NCBI RefSeq assembly: GCF_000686605.1
Contig: NZ_JMLC01000014.1
Coordinates: 1 to 54,936, forward strand
Source: Streptococcus sobrinus DSM 20742 = ATCC 33478
GTDB lineage: Bacteria; Bacillota; Bacilli; Lactobacillales; Streptococcaceae
Direction: 5' to 3'
DNA: 54,936 bases
The position numbers were made by a program, and so were the translations under genes. Every line of letters starts with the position of its first letter. The stretch's first letter is position 1. The notes under the pieces were generated by a model. The model worked only from the letters and a program-made list of their open reading frames with translations, made no database searches and was not told the origin of the DNA. Positions 39,695 through 48,812 of the stretch are shown here, piece by piece.

Positions 39695-41989
39695 TTACTT
39701 CTTCTCAATTGGAGCGACGCTTGCCAGGACCTTCTTGAGGCCGACTTCTGGAAACTTGATTTTCAGTTCCTGAGTCTTGCCAGTGCCTGAGACTTCTAGC
39801 ACCGTGCCATCTCCCCATTTGCGGTGGTGGGCAATATCACCAATCTGCCAATCGACAGCGGATTTATCAGAAGCACCAGCCCCTTGGGCTTGGGCTCCGG
39901 CTGGCCGAGCAGTCGCAAAGGATTTTGGTGCTGCTTGTGCCTTTCTGGTCTGCAAGGCTTGGGCCAGACTCATGCCTTGACCAAACTTAGTCTCTCCGCT
40001 ATCACGATAGGTAGCGGCAAAGGAGCTATTGGCCGGCCTTGCCAGACCTTGGTAGTCCAGCAGGTCATCAGAAATTTCCCTGATAAAGCGAGTTGGTCGG
40101 TTGTAGTTGGATTTCCCAAAGAGGGTCCGGCTGTTGGCGTTGGTCAGGTAGAGGACTTCTTCTGCCCGAGTGATGCCGACATAGGCCAGGCGACGCTCTT
40201 CTTCCAATTCATCGGGGTCTTCGGCGGCTCGGCTGAGGGGGAAGACATTTTCCTCCATACCAATCAGAAAGACAACTGGGAATTCCAGTCCCTTAGCGGC
40301 ATGCAGGGTCATGAGGGTGACTTCTGCCGACTCAACATCGCCATCATCGGTATCAGCAATCAGAGCCAAGTCATTGAGGAAACGGCTAAGCTTGTCCAGA
40401 CCAGCCTCATCTTCTGGGGCATCGTCCTTGTTCTCATCGAAATTCTTGGTAACGGTCAGGAATTCTTCAATATTTTCAATTCGTGCTTGACTTTCCAAGG
40501 TATTTTGCACCTGGAGGGCCTCCAAATAGCCTGTCTTGTCCAAGACCGCTTCAACCAATTCGGTCAGACTATAGTTGTCCAAATCAGCCCGCAGATTGAG
40601 CAGACTATTGGCCAAATCCCAGACGGCTTGGGCAGCCTTGCCCTTGATAGGAGAAAGCATAATTTGCTCGGAAGCTTCCAGCAGGCTGAGATTCTGCTCT
40701 AGAGCAAAAGTCCGAATTTTCTCCATCGTTCCTGGTCCCACACCCCGCTTGGGTTCATTGACAATCCGCTCATAGCTGATATTGTCATGGGTATTGGCTA
40801 TGACATTGAGGTAGGAAATGACATCACGAATTTCCTTACGGCTGTAGAACTTGGTGCCCCCGACCATGGTGTAGGGGATGTTGGACTTGAGCAGGGCTTC
40901 TTCAATGGTCCGCGACTGGGCATTAGTCCGATAGAGGACAGCGAAGTCCTTGAAATCACGCCCATTTTCCCTGACCTCTTGGTCAATGGTTGAGGCAACA
41001 AAGACAGCTTCATCCCTTTCATCATAAGCCTGATAATAAACAATTTCTTGCCCCTCATCATTTTGGGTCCAGAGTTTCTTGGGTCTGCGGTTGCGATTAT
41101 TGTTGATGACATCGTTGGCCGCTTGGAGAATCTTCTTGGTAGAGCGATAATTTTCCTCCAGAAGAACGACCTTGGCTTCAGGATAATCCTTTTCAAAATC
41201 TAGGATATTCTGCATATCAGCCCCCCGCCAGCCGTAGATGGATTGGTCGGCATCACCGACAACACAAATATTCTTAAAACGGGAAGCCAAAAGCTTAACC
41301 AGCTGATACTGGGCGTGGTTGGTATCTTGATACTCATCGACATGGATATACTGGTAACGCTGTTGGTAGTAGGCCAGGACATCAGGATTGCTGTCAAAGA
41401 GCCGCAAAGTCAGCATAATCAGGTCATCAAAGTCCATGGCCTCGCTGCGACGAAGTTCTTCCTGATAGACCTTGTAGCACTTGGCCACAATCTGGGTGTA
41501 CATATCCCCTGCCTGCTGCTCATAAGCCACTTCATCAATCAGGTCATTTTTGGCATTAGAAATGGTGCCCAGAATAGCCCTCTCATTCCACTTCTTAGAA
41601 TCCAGGTTGAAGCCCTTGATAATCCGTTTCATCAGGGTGCGTTGCTCACCGGGATCGACAATGGTAAAATTGCGGTCGTAGCCGATATGGTCGGCCTCCC
41701 GTCGTAAAATTCGCACACACATGGAGTGGAAGGTGGCAATCAGGGTTTCTTCGGTGGCTGGATTGAGGAGCATGGCTCGCTCCCGCATTTCCCTGGCTGC
41801 CTTATTGGTAAAGGTAATGGCCAAAATATTCCAGGGATTAACCATTTTTTCATCAATTAAATAGGCAATCCTATGGGTCAGGACTCGGGTCTTACCAGAA
41901 CCGGCCCCAGCCATAATCAAAAGCGGCCCCTGAGTAGTTCTGACCGCTTCTGCTTGCTTGTCGTTCATTCCATTAAGTAAAGGATTCAT
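39695..41989 (-). CDS. pcrA: ATP-dependent 3'-5' DNA helicase
   Basis: 764 residues from the ATG at 41989 (a GTG one codon upstream is less well spaced from AAGGA). UvrD/PcrA superfamily 1: Walker A AGAGSGKT near 28-35, motif [17 protein letters not shown], motif [18 protein letters not shown], motif IV QNYRST-like [14 protein letters not shown], motif [17 protein letters not shown], motif [16 protein letters not shown]. The C-terminal tail (about 690-764) carries the RNA-polymerase/UvrB-interacting Tudor-like segment ([20 protein letters not shown]). Acts in excision repair and plasmid replication. Confidence 0.97.
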   Translation of the reverse strand: MNPLLNGMNDKQAEAVRTTQGPLLIMAGAGSGKTRVLTHRIAYLIDEKMVNPWNILAITFTNKAAREMRERAMLLNPATEETLIATFHSMCVRILRREADHIGYDRNFTIVDPGEQRTLMKRIIKGFNLDSKKWNERAILGTISNAKNDLIDEVAYEQQAGDMYTQIVAKCYKVYQEELRRSEAMDFDDLIMLTLRLFDSNPDVLAYYQQRYQYIHVDEYQDTNHAQYQLVKLLASRFKNICVVGDADQSIYGWRGADMQNILDFEKDYPEAKVVLLEENYRSTKKILQAANDVINNNRNRRPKKLWTQNDEGQEIVYYQAYDERDEAVFVASTIDQEVRENGRDFKDFAVLYRTNAQSRTIEEALLKSNIPYTMVGGTKFYSRKEIRDVISYLNVIANTHDNISYERIVNEPKRGVGPGTMEKIRTFALEQNLSLLEASEQIMLSPIKGKAAQAVWDLANSLLNLRADLDNYSLTELVEAVLDKTGYLEALQVQNTLESQARIENIEEFLTVTKNFDENKDDAPEDEAGLDKLSRFLNDLALIADTDDGDVESAEVTLMTLHAAKGLEFPVVFLIGMEENVFPLSRAAEDPDELEEERRLAYVGITRAEEVLYLTNANSRTLFGKSNYNRPTRFIREISDDLLDYQGLARPANSSFAATYRDSGETKFGQGMSLAQALQTRKAQAAPKSFATARPAGAQAQGAGASDKSAVDWQIGDIAHHRKWGDGTVLEVSGTGKTQELKIKFPEVGLKKVLASVAPIEKK

Positions 41990-42368
41990 CACATTTTTCC
42001 TTATAAGATACTAAGCCGTTAAACAACTCAAAAATTTAGAGAAAGCAAAGGTGCTGGTACCTAGGCAATTTCATCTAAAGTCAGAGACCTGTAGGCTTAT
42101 ATAATTCATTTTCGCTCTAAAATTATAACACAAATCCTACAAAGTTACTAAGAGATAGAAAAGGGAATATACTAATGGACAAACAAAATTCGGGCCAGCT
42201 AATAGGGAGTGCTCAAAAGCTCTAGGGTAAGGAAAAAGCGACCTCTGTGTAGACAAAATAGAAAGAACCCAACCAAACGGTTAGGCTCTCTCCGGAGATT
42301 ATGAAAAAGAAAAGTTTATTTAGGATGACTATAGTATAACTACTCTTGCTTAAATCAGACTAAAGAAA
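41990..42368. other. Interval upstream of pcrA
   Basis: Holds the pcrA promoter region (TATAAT on the minus strand at 42127-42122, no good -35) and the terminator of the downstream minus-strand gene at 42264-42289. About 130 bases between them show nothing recognisable. Confidence 0.55.
42264..42289 (-). terminator. Terminator candidate after the 146-residue protein gene
   Basis: Minus-strand 11-bp stem AGAGCCTAACC/GGTTGGGTTCT (two G-U pairs) with loop GTTT, then TTCTATTTTG. It lies 80 bases beyond the stop codon. Confidence 0.65.
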
Positions 42369-42809
42369 TCAAGCCTTTTGATTTTTTTCTAAAACTTTGC
42401 GATAGCGGAACCGCCAGCGACAATAATCTAAGGTGATTATCAATTTATTTCGCCGACTGAAATCATGACGTAGGAAGCGAATGCTTTCCTTAAAATGCCT
42501 CAGCCCAGCTGTTTGCCAATTCTCTCTGGTTAAAAATTGCCCTCTGGTTCGCCAGTACTGCTCTTCATAACGGTAGTAAAGTTTACGAACCCGAGCTAAG
42601 TGCATGAGGGGCTGGTAACTATTAGACTCCTTATAGACATCCGTCGGAACATTAATGAGGGCACCGTAGAGCAGATTTTTCCAATCATCGGGATGTTCGT
42701 GAAAATAGAGCCGCATGGGCTTTTGCAGGTCACGCGGGAGTTGATAATGCCAGCGTTTGCCGTTTAAAAATTCCACTTGGACATAGAAGATCTTCTTACG
42801 TTTTGCCAC
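42369..42809 (-). CDS. Basic cytoplasmic protein, function unknown
   Basis: 146 residues, very rich in Arg/Lys/Tyr/Trp/His (e.g. RKLYYRYEEQYWRTRGQF and RWRFRYRKVLEKN), so strongly basic; no signal or membrane segment. I do not recognise a family. The gene is backed by a strong AGGAGGGGGAG ribosome site, an extended -10 box (TGCTATAAT) in the 68-base gap after malR, and a terminator. High basicity would suit nucleic-acid binding, but that is only an inference. Confidence 0.72.
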   Translation of the reverse strand: MAKRKKIFYVQVEFLNGKRWHYQLPRDLQKPMRLYFHEHPDDWKNLLYGALINVPTDVYKESNSYQPLMHLARVRKLYYRYEEQYWRTRGQFLTRENWQTAGLRHFKESIRFLRHDFSRRNKLIITLDYCRWRFRYRKVLEKNQKA

Positions 42810-42834
42810 AATCTCTCCCCCTCCTATTAATTAA

Positions 42835-42849
42835 GTGCTATTATAGCAC
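42835..42849 (-). promoter_or_regulatory. -10 box within a perfect 15-bp palindrome
   Basis: GTGCTATAATAGCAC (minus strand): perfect 7-bp arms around one base, holding TGCTATAAT. It is 26 bases before the unknown 146-residue gene. It may be an operator or a chance mirror of the extended -10. Confidence 0.45.
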
Positions 42850-42877
42850 AAGAAGGATTTAGAAGCTCTTGATTAGC

Positions 42878-43906
42878 TTATGATTTTCGTGTTTTTCCAA
42901 CGTAGCGCACACTTTCTCGCTCTTTCAATTTAAAAGGAACCAAAACCTTAGAGTGGTCCTTGGTTTTTTTCTGAATCAAGTCTAGAATACGCTCAAAGGA
43001 AATTCGGCCTAGACTAGAAATATTGATATCGAAAGAAGTCAAATAGGGGTGGAGAATTGAGGCATAGGCGGAATTGTTGAAGGAAATCAGCGACAAGTCC
43101 TCTGGCACTTTTAGACCTTGGAGGCTGAAAAATTCCATGACCTTGAGAGCTGTTAAATCATCAATAACGACAAGAGCTGTAATTCCTTCTGTTTGGACAA
43201 AATTGAGGAGTTTTTCCAAAGATGACGGCTCAGATTTGTCAAACAAGAAGGATGGATGTCTGGTTAGCTCCCTTAGATCTGTACCGATCCTATAGCCGAT
43301 ATAACGCTCCAGATAAATCTCACTGGCTTGGTCATCGGTTATAAAGAGAATATTGCGGTGCCCCCTGTCTGCCAGATAGTCAACGGCTGTGCGGGCCATG
43401 AGTTTATTATCATTGTCAACATAGGTAGTCTCATTTTCATAATTAACAGGCGTACCCAAAATAACGAAGGGAATTTGTTTGCGCATAAGGAATTTTTGAA
43501 CAGGATCTTCAGCCATCGAGTAGAGAACAATAAAACCATCCACTCGTTTTTCTGCATACATCCGCTTTATCTGCTCCTCCAACTCACTGGCTGAAGGGCC
43601 AATAGCGATGGAGACCGTATAGTGATGCTCCTTGGCTTCATTATTGATGACCGTCAAAATCTCCATATTGAAAGGTTGGCTATGTCGTTCTTGCTTAATC
43701 ATAGGCGGGAGGACAACCCCGATAGCATGACTGTCATTGCTGGCCAACATCTTGGCAGCTATATTGGGTACATAGCCCAGCTCCTTCATGGCCTTATTGA
43801 CCTTGTCTTTGGTTTTTTGTGAAATGGCAGAGCTGTCCTGCAAGGTTCGGCTGACAGTCGAGGGACTGACACCAGCTCGCTCAGCTACATCTTTGATAGT
43901 AACCAA
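42878..43906 (-). CDS. malR: LacI-family repressor of the maltose genes
   Basis: 342 residues. N-terminal HTH and hinge (TIKDVAERAGVSPSTVSRTL at 3-22, MKELGYVPNIAAKMLA), then a periplasmic-binding-type sugar domain. It is next to an alpha-glucosidase and malX and resembles streptococcal MalR. It probably represses malX-F-G and the glucosidase by binding the palindromic sites between them, released by maltose or maltodextrin. It is convergent with nothing and reads in the same direction as the glucosidase, 184 bases after it. Confidence 0.9.
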   Translation of the reverse strand: MVTIKDVAERAGVSPSTVSRTLQDSSAISQKTKDKVNKAMKELGYVPNIAAKMLASNDSHAIGVVLPPMIKQERHSQPFNMEILTVINNEAKEHHYTVSIAIGPSASELEEQIKRMYAEKRVDGFIVLYSMAEDPVQKFLMRKQIPFVILGTPVNYENETTYVDNDNKLMARTAVDYLADRGHRNILFITDDQASEIYLERYIGYRIGTDLRELTRHPSFLFDKSEPSSLEKLLNFVQTEGITALVVIDDLTALKVMEFFSLQGLKVPEDLSLISFNNSAYASILHPYLTSFDINISSLGRISFERILDLIQKKTKDHSKVLVPFKLKERESVRYVGKTRKS

Positions 43907-44090
43907 AATTTCCCCTCCCTTCTAAAACGCCTTGGGTGCTTTTCCAACAAAAGTAAATTATTTAAGCCCAGACAATAGACAAGCAAGTTCAGTACTCGCC
44001 TTGACGAGGGCTTCTCGCTGATATTTTTAAAATTTATTCTCTATAAGTCCAATTTGGGAGTAGATTTCCTTTGTTTTCTCGGACATTCGC

Positions 44091-45725
44091 TTAATTTTTA
44101 GAACGGCAATAGACATGATAGTCGTAGCCCGGCAATGTGAGTTCTGACTTTAGAAGCAGGGGCCGATTGAAAAGGGCTACTTCCTGCCAGTCAGCTAGGT
44201 CTAGGTCAGACAAGTCTAAGCCCAAGTCTTCCCCAGATAGGTTGACGATAACCAGATAGGAGACATCATGCAAATGCCTATGATAAGCGAAGACTTTATC
44301 TTGCCCCGTTTCCAGGGCTTGAAAGGTTCCTTGACTAACGACGGTGTCTTGATGTCGAAGCTCAATTAATCTTTGATAGAGGTGGAAAAGCGAGTCCTTA
44401 TCAGCCAGCTGAGCCTGAACATTAATTGTCTTGTAATTGTCATTAACTTTCATCCAGGGTTGGCCTGTTGTAAAGCCAGCATTTGGGGAACAGTCCCACT
44501 GCATAGGCAGGCGGGCGTGATCGCGACTCCACTGGGTAGCCTGGGTCAGAGCGTCTTCCTCACTCATCCCCTTTTCCAACAAGTCTTGATAGGCCAGCTT
44601 GATACTATTAGAATCAATTTCATCAGCCGACTCAAATTGGCCATTGGTCATGCCCAGTTCTTGACCTTGAAAGATAAAGGGCGTTCCTCTTAAGAGAGAA
44701 TAGGCAACGGCAAAAGCCTTGGCACAACCTTGACTGCCATCACCAAAGGCGGAAATAATCCGAGGAATATCGTGATTTTCTAGATAGAGGGCATTCCAGC
44801 CTCGCTCACTCAGATCCTCCTGCCAGCGTTTCAAAACAGCAATCAAACCGGCTACATCTCCTTGATTATCGGGAGTACGACGATTGTGCTCCCACTCAAT
44901 AATCATGCTGATAAAGCCCGTTTTCTCATCGGTCCAAGCAGGGGCCTGCTTGCTGGAAACACCGGAAGCCTCGCCAACTGTCATGACCCCATATTGATCA
45001 AAGATCTCCTTGAGGTCAGCCATATAGGCTTCAATTCCTGAGACATTCATAAAGGGTGCCCAAGGGCCATCTCCTTCCCAAAATTGGATTTTAAAATCCC
45101 AGGCTTCCTTTTGCAGGTGGCTGATGGCATCAAGGCGGAAACCATCAAGGCCGAAATCCAGCCAATAGCGAATCATCTGATAGATTTCTTCTCTAAGCCG
45201 AGGACTCTTCCAATTCAAGTCAGGCTGTTTGGCATCAAAAATATGAAAATAAGCTTCCTTGGTCCTCTCATCATAGGTCCAAGCCGAGGTACCTTGAAAA
45301 GATTTCCAATTATTGGGCATCCTGTCAGGGCTGGCCGGCTGCCAAAGATAGTAGTCGCGATAGGGATTGTCCTTAGATTTTCTAGCCTCTTTAAACCAAG
45401 GGTGCTGGTCAGAAGTATGGTTGACCACTAGGTCCATAATCAGCTTTAAACCCAGGGAATGGGCCGTCTCCAAGAGCTGTCTCAAATCCGCCAGACTGCC
45501 AAACTCAGGATTTATACTATAGTAATCGGAAATGTCATAGCCATTATCAACCATGGGAGAGGCATAAACCGGATTGAGCCAGAGAACGTCAACGCCCAGC
45601 TCCTTGAGATAGGGGAGTTTTTCTATAATACCAGGTAGGTCCCCCTTGCCATCTCCATTACTATCCTTAAAAGAACGAGGATAAATTTGATAGACAGTCG
45701 CCTTCTGCCACCACTTTTCTTTCAT
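44091..45725 (-). CDS. GH13 alpha-glucosidase
   Basis: 544 residues from the ATG at 45725, which has GGAGG 8 bases upstream (an ATG five codons earlier overlaps that site). Oligo-1,6-glucosidase/maltase type TIM barrel, cytoplasmic. Nucleophile Asp199 (DGFRLDAI), acid/base Glu252 (TVGEASG) and stabiliser Asp319 (LENHDIPR). The residue after the nucleophile is Ala200. In characterised relatives Val here marks alpha-1,6 and Thr/Ala alpha-1,4 preference, so maltose/maltodextrin hydrolysis is more likely than dextran. Divergent from malX with shared control region. Other possibility: dexB-like enzyme. Confidence 0.92.
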   Translation of the reverse strand: MKEKWWQKATVYQIYPRSFKDSNGDGKGDLPGIIEKLPYLKELGVDVLWLNPVYASPMVDNGYDISDYYSINPEFGSLADLRQLLETAHSLGLKLIMDLVVNHTSDQHPWFKEARKSKDNPYRDYYLWQPASPDRMPNNWKSFQGTSAWTYDERTKEAYFHIFDAKQPDLNWKSPRLREEIYQMIRYWLDFGLDGFRLDAISHLQKEAWDFKIQFWEGDGPWAPFMNVSGIEAYMADLKEIFDQYGVMTVGEASGVSSKQAPAWTDEKTGFISMIIEWEHNRRTPDNQGDVAGLIAVLKRWQEDLSERGWNALYLENHDIPRIISAFGDGSQGCAKAFAVAYSLLRGTPFIFQGQELGMTNGQFESADEIDSNSIKLAYQDLLEKGMSEEDALTQATQWSRDHARLPMQWDCSPNAGFTTGQPWMKVNDNYKTINVQAQLADKDSLFHLYQRLIELRHQDTVVSQGTFQALETGQDKVFAYHRHLHDVSYLVIVNLSGEDLGLDLSDLDLADWQEVALFNRPLLLKSELTLPGYDYHVYCRSKN

Positions 45726-45743
45726 AGAGCTTTCCTCCATTTT

Positions 45744-45759
45744 TGTAAGCGTTTTTACA
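45744..45759 (-). promoter_or_regulatory. Operator-like palindrome in the glucosidase leader
   Basis: TGTAA and TTACA arms around GCGTTT, with the central CG typical of LacI-family sites. It lies between the glucosidase promoter and its ribosome site. Not a full cre match. Confidence 0.5.
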
Positions 45760-45766
45760 CAATTCT

Positions 45767-45795
45767 AATGTAACACCTCTCTGGGCAAATTGCAA
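45767..45795 (-). promoter_or_regulatory. Candidate promoter of the alpha-glucosidase
   Basis: Minus strand TTGCAA (45795-45790), 17 bases, TACATT (45772-45767). It lies between the upstream cre-type site and the leader palindrome. Confidence 0.5.
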
Positions 45796-45801
45796 GACTT
45801 T

Positions 45802-45816
45802 ATGCAAACGATTGCA
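45802..45816. promoter_or_regulatory. cre/MalR-type operator 1
   Basis: ATGCAAACGATTGCA matches every position of the cre consensus WTGNAANCGNWNNCW. It is just upstream of the glucosidase -35. Both CcpA and MalR (LacI family) could bind. Confidence 0.75.
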
Positions 45817-45926
45817 TTTTATTTTGTAATCTTTTGTAAAATCCTTAAAAGACTGATTATATAGCCTTTTTAACGAATTTTTGGCTATCATACCATGATA
45901 TATTTTAAAAATTTTTCTAAAAATAC

Positions 45927-45955
45927 TTGACTTTTTTTGCAAACGATTTCATAAT
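45927..45955 (+). promoter_or_regulatory. Promoter of malX
   Basis: TTGACT (45927-45932), 17 bases, CATAAT (45950-45955). The spacer contains operator 2. Confidence 0.75.
45937..45951. promoter_or_regulatory. cre/MalR-type operator 2
   Basis: TTGCAAACGATTTCA fits every position of WTGNAANCGNWNNCW. It fills the spacer between -35 and -10 of malX, so binding should block RNA polymerase. Confidence 0.78.
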
Positions 45956-45997
45956 AAGAGTGTAAATTAAATTTTTATGTTTTAGGAGGAAATAAAC

Positions 45998-47224
45998 ATG
46001 AAAAAATGGAAAAAGATTGTTGCAGGTGGAGTCGCTCTTCTATCTGTTGCAACTCTAGCAGCTTGTTCTGGTAACAAGTCTTCTGACACAACCCTGAAGC
46101 TCTGGGTTCCAACTGGTGCTAAGAATTCTTATTCTGCCACCATCAAGGAATTTGAAAAAAACAACAAGGGTATCAAGATTGAAGTCAAAGAATCTAACGA
46201 CTCCAAGGCTCAAGAGGTTGTTTCAAAAGATGCTGCCGCTGCTGCTGATGTCTTCTCCATGCCACACGACCAACTCGGTCAATTGGTTGAAGCAAAAATC
46301 ATCCAACCTATTCCTGACAAATACGTCAAGGAGGTTAAGGCTAACAACGTTGAAAATGCGGTAACAGGTGCCCAATATAAGGGCAAAACCTATGCTTTCC
46401 CATTTGGAGTTGAATCGCAAGTTCTCCTCTATAATAAAAATAAATTATCTGCTGAAGATGTAAAATCTTATGAAACCATGACCTCTAAGGCCAAGTTTGG
46501 TAACAGCCTCAACGAAGTCAATGCTTATTCTGTTGCACCTCTGATGTTATCAGTCGGTAACACCCTCTTCGGAGCTAACGGTGAAGATGCTAAGGGAACC
46601 AATTGGGCAAACGAAAAAGGTGTTGCGGTTATGCAATGGCTGGCTGATCAAAAGAACAATTCTGGTTTTGTTAATGTTCCTGACAATGAAGCTGTTTCTA
46701 AATTCGGTAACGGCGCAGTTGATGCCATCGAAACTGGTCCTTGGAACTACCCAGATGCAGTTAAAGCACTTGGCAAAGATAAGATGGGCGTAGCTGTTTA
46801 CCCAACCGTTCAAATCGGTGGTCAAAAAGTCCAACAAAAAGCCTTCATGGGGGTTAAACTCTATGCCGTTAACCAAGCTCCTGCCAAGGGTAATACAAAA
46901 CGTATCGCTGCTGCTTACAAGTTAGCTTCTTACCTGACTGCTAAAGATAGTCAAGCAAACCAATTCAAGACTCGTAGCATCGTACCTTCTAACAAGGAGG
47001 TTCAAGCTTCAAGCGCTGTAACTTCTGACCCATTGGCTAAGGTTGTCGCAACCATGACTAGCTCTAGCGACTATACTGTCGTAATGCCTAAGATTAGCCA
47101 AATGTCAACCTTCTGGAATGTATCAGCTCCATTGCTTAGCGGACCTTACTCTGGTAAGATTGCTCAAGCTGACTACATGACTAAATTGCAACAATTCGAT
47201 AAAGACTTGGCTGCAGCGAAATAG
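45998..47224 (+). CDS. malX: Maltose/maltodextrin-binding lipoprotein
   Basis: 408 residues. Lipoprotein signal with lipobox TLAAC, acylated Cys23. Mature part is an extracellular solute-binding protein of the MalE type (TLKLWVPTGAKNSYSATIKEFEKNNKGIKIEV at the N-terminus; KAFMGVKLYAVNQAP; STFWNVSAPLLSGPYSGKI). It captures malto-oligosaccharides for MalF-MalG. AGGAGG ribosome site. A strong terminator just after it should make its transcript more abundant than malFG, as suits a binding protein. Confidence 0.96.
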   Translation: MKKWKKIVAGGVALLSVATLAACSGNKSSDTTLKLWVPTGAKNSYSATIKEFEKNNKGIKIEVKESNDSKAQEVVSKDAAAAADVFSMPHDQLGQLVEAKIIQPIPDKYVKEVKANNVENAVTGAQYKGKTYAFPFGVESQVLLYNKNKLSAEDVKSYETMTSKAKFGNSLNEVNAYSVAPLMLSVGNTLFGANGEDAKGTNWANEKGVAVMQWLADQKNNSGFVNVPDNEAVSKFGNGAVDAIETGPWNYPDAVKALGKDKMGVAVYPTVQIGGQKVQQKAFMGVKLYAVNQAPAKGNTKRIAAAYKLASYLTAKDSQANQFKTRSIVPSNKEVQASSAVTSDPLAKVVATMTSSSDYTVVMPKISQMSTFWNVSAPLLSGPYSGKIAQADYMTKLQQFDKDLAAAK

Positions 47225-47254
47225 GTCTCATACCTTTCTTAAATAGAAAAGACC

Positions 47255-47293
47255 GGGAGGTTGGGATTAGAATCCTAGCCTCCCTATCTTTTC
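47255..47293 (+). terminator. Terminator/attenuator between malX and malF
   Basis: GGGAGG-TGGGAT / ATCC-CCTCCC stem with a 4-base loop, then TATCTTTTCTT. It is 30 bases after the malX stop. Confidence 0.85.
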
Positions 47294-47353
47294 TTGAGAG
47301 AAATACTGATGCTGGCCATGGTTAGAAGCCTGACCAGACAAAATCGTTTAATT

Positions 47354-47437
47354 AATACTCAATGAAAATCAAAGCTTGCTTCGGCAATTAGGGCAAAGTG
47401 AGTTAACGAAAGGAAGAATTGATTTTCGCAGAGTATT
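47354..47437. repeat. 84-bp MITE-like element before malF
   Basis: Starts AATACTCAATGAAAATCAA and ends TTGATTTTCGCAGAGTATT, imperfect 19-base terminal inverted repeats. The ends resemble a repeat common in pneumococcal intergenic DNA. It ends four bases before the GGAGG of malF. Confidence 0.65.
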
Positions 47438-47450
47438 TTGGAGGTTACAC

Positions 47451-48812
47451 ATGAACAACTCTAACTACTATGAAAAGGTTCCTGTGCGAGAGGCCCTCAA
47501 GAAAGGGGGCTTAGACATTAAACTGTCTGCCATCATTATGGGAACGGCCAATCTCGCTAATAAGCAGATTATTAAAGGACTCCTTTTTCTCCTTTCAGAA
47601 ATTGTCTTTCTGATTAGCTTGGTCCTACAGGTCATTCCGGCCTTTAAGGGCTTGATTACCCTAGGTACCCACACCCAAGGGACGGTTACCGAAAAAGTCG
47701 ACGGGATTGAAATTACCAAGACCGTTGAAGGCGATAATTCCATGTTGCTCCTGATTTTCGGGATTGCTGTGGTGGTCTTTTGCTGTGTCTTTGCTTACAT
47801 CTACTGGTGTAATCTAAAGAGTGCCCGCAACCTTTATGTCATGAAGTCTGAAGACCTCAAGGTGCCAAGCTTTAAAGAAGACTTTGCCAGCCTGGCAGAT
47901 GGCCGCTTCCACATGACTATGATGTCCATCCCGCTGCTTGGCGTCCTGCTCTTTACCATTGTCCCTCTGGTTTACATGATTTGTATAGCCTTTACCAATT
48001 TTGACCACAACCACCTACCACCAGGAAGTCTCTTCCATTGGGTCGGTTTCTCAAACTTTGGTAATGTACTGACTGGTCGGATGGCTGGTTCCTTCTTCCC
48101 AATCCTGACCTGGACCTTGATTTGGGCAGTCTTTGCGACTGTTACCAACTTCTTCTTCGGAATTGTCCTAGCCCTAATTATCAATACTAAGGGCCTGAAA
48201 TTTAAAAAACTCTGGCGGACGATCTTCGTTATTACCATTGCCGTGCCAATCTTCATTTCCCTCTTGATTATGAAGAATCTCTTGGCACCTGGCGGTCCTC
48301 TCAATGAGATGCTGATGAACTTCGGATTGACCAGTCACCCTCTCCCCTTCCTGACCAACCCAACCTGGGCCAAGGTCTCCATTATCATCGTCAATATGTG
48401 GGTCGGTATTCCTTATACCATGCTGGTTTCGACTTCCATCATTATGAACCTACCTCAGGAACAATTGGAAGCTGCTGAAATTGATGGGGCAAGCAAGTTC
48501 CAAATTTTCAAACGCATCACCTTCCCACAAATCCTGATTATCATGACCCCTACCCTCATCCAACAGTTCATTGGTAATATCAATAACTTCAACGTTATTT
48601 ACCTCTTGACTGGTGGTGGTCCAGATAACCCTAACTTCTATCAAGCGGGTTCAACTGACCTCTTGGTAACTTGGCTCTACAAGCTGACCGTTTCAGCTAA
48701 GGACTACAATCTAGCTTCCGTTATCGGTATCCTGATTTTCACCCTGTCTGCTGTCTTTAGTTTGCTGGCCTACACAAGAACAAGTTCTTATAAGGAAGGG
48801 GCTGTCAAATAA
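47451..48812 (+). CDS. malF: Maltodextrin ABC transporter permease
   Basis: 453 residues from the ATG at 47451 with TTTGGAGG six bases upstream (earlier in-frame ATG at 47376 lies inside the repeat element). About eight membrane helices. The ATPase-contacting EAA loop is EQLEAAEIDGASKFQIFKRITFP near residues 340-365. The N-terminus NSNYYEKVPVREALKKGGLDIKLS is typical of streptococcal MalC/MalF. Stop overlaps the malG start (TAATG). Also called malC. Confidence 0.95.
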   Translation: MNNSNYYEKVPVREALKKGGLDIKLSAIIMGTANLANKQIIKGLLFLLSEIVFLISLVLQVIPAFKGLITLGTHTQGTVTEKVDGIEITKTVEGDNSMLLLIFGIAVVVFCCVFAYIYWCNLKSARNLYVMKSEDLKVPSFKEDFASLADGRFHMTMMSIPLLGVLLFTIVPLVYMICIAFTNFDHNHLPPGSLFHWVGFSNFGNVLTGRMAGSFFPILTWTLIWAVFATVTNFFFGIVLALIINTKGLKFKKLWRTIFVITIAVPIFISLLIMKNLLAPGGPLNEMLMNFGLTSHPLPFLTNPTWAKVSIIIVNMWVGIPYTMLVSTSIIMNLPQEQLEAAEIDGASKFQIFKRITFPQILIIMTPTLIQQFIGNINNFNVIYLLTGGGPDNPNFYQAGSTDLLVTWLYKLTVSAKDYNLASVIGILIFTLSAVFSLLAYTRTSSYKEGAVK

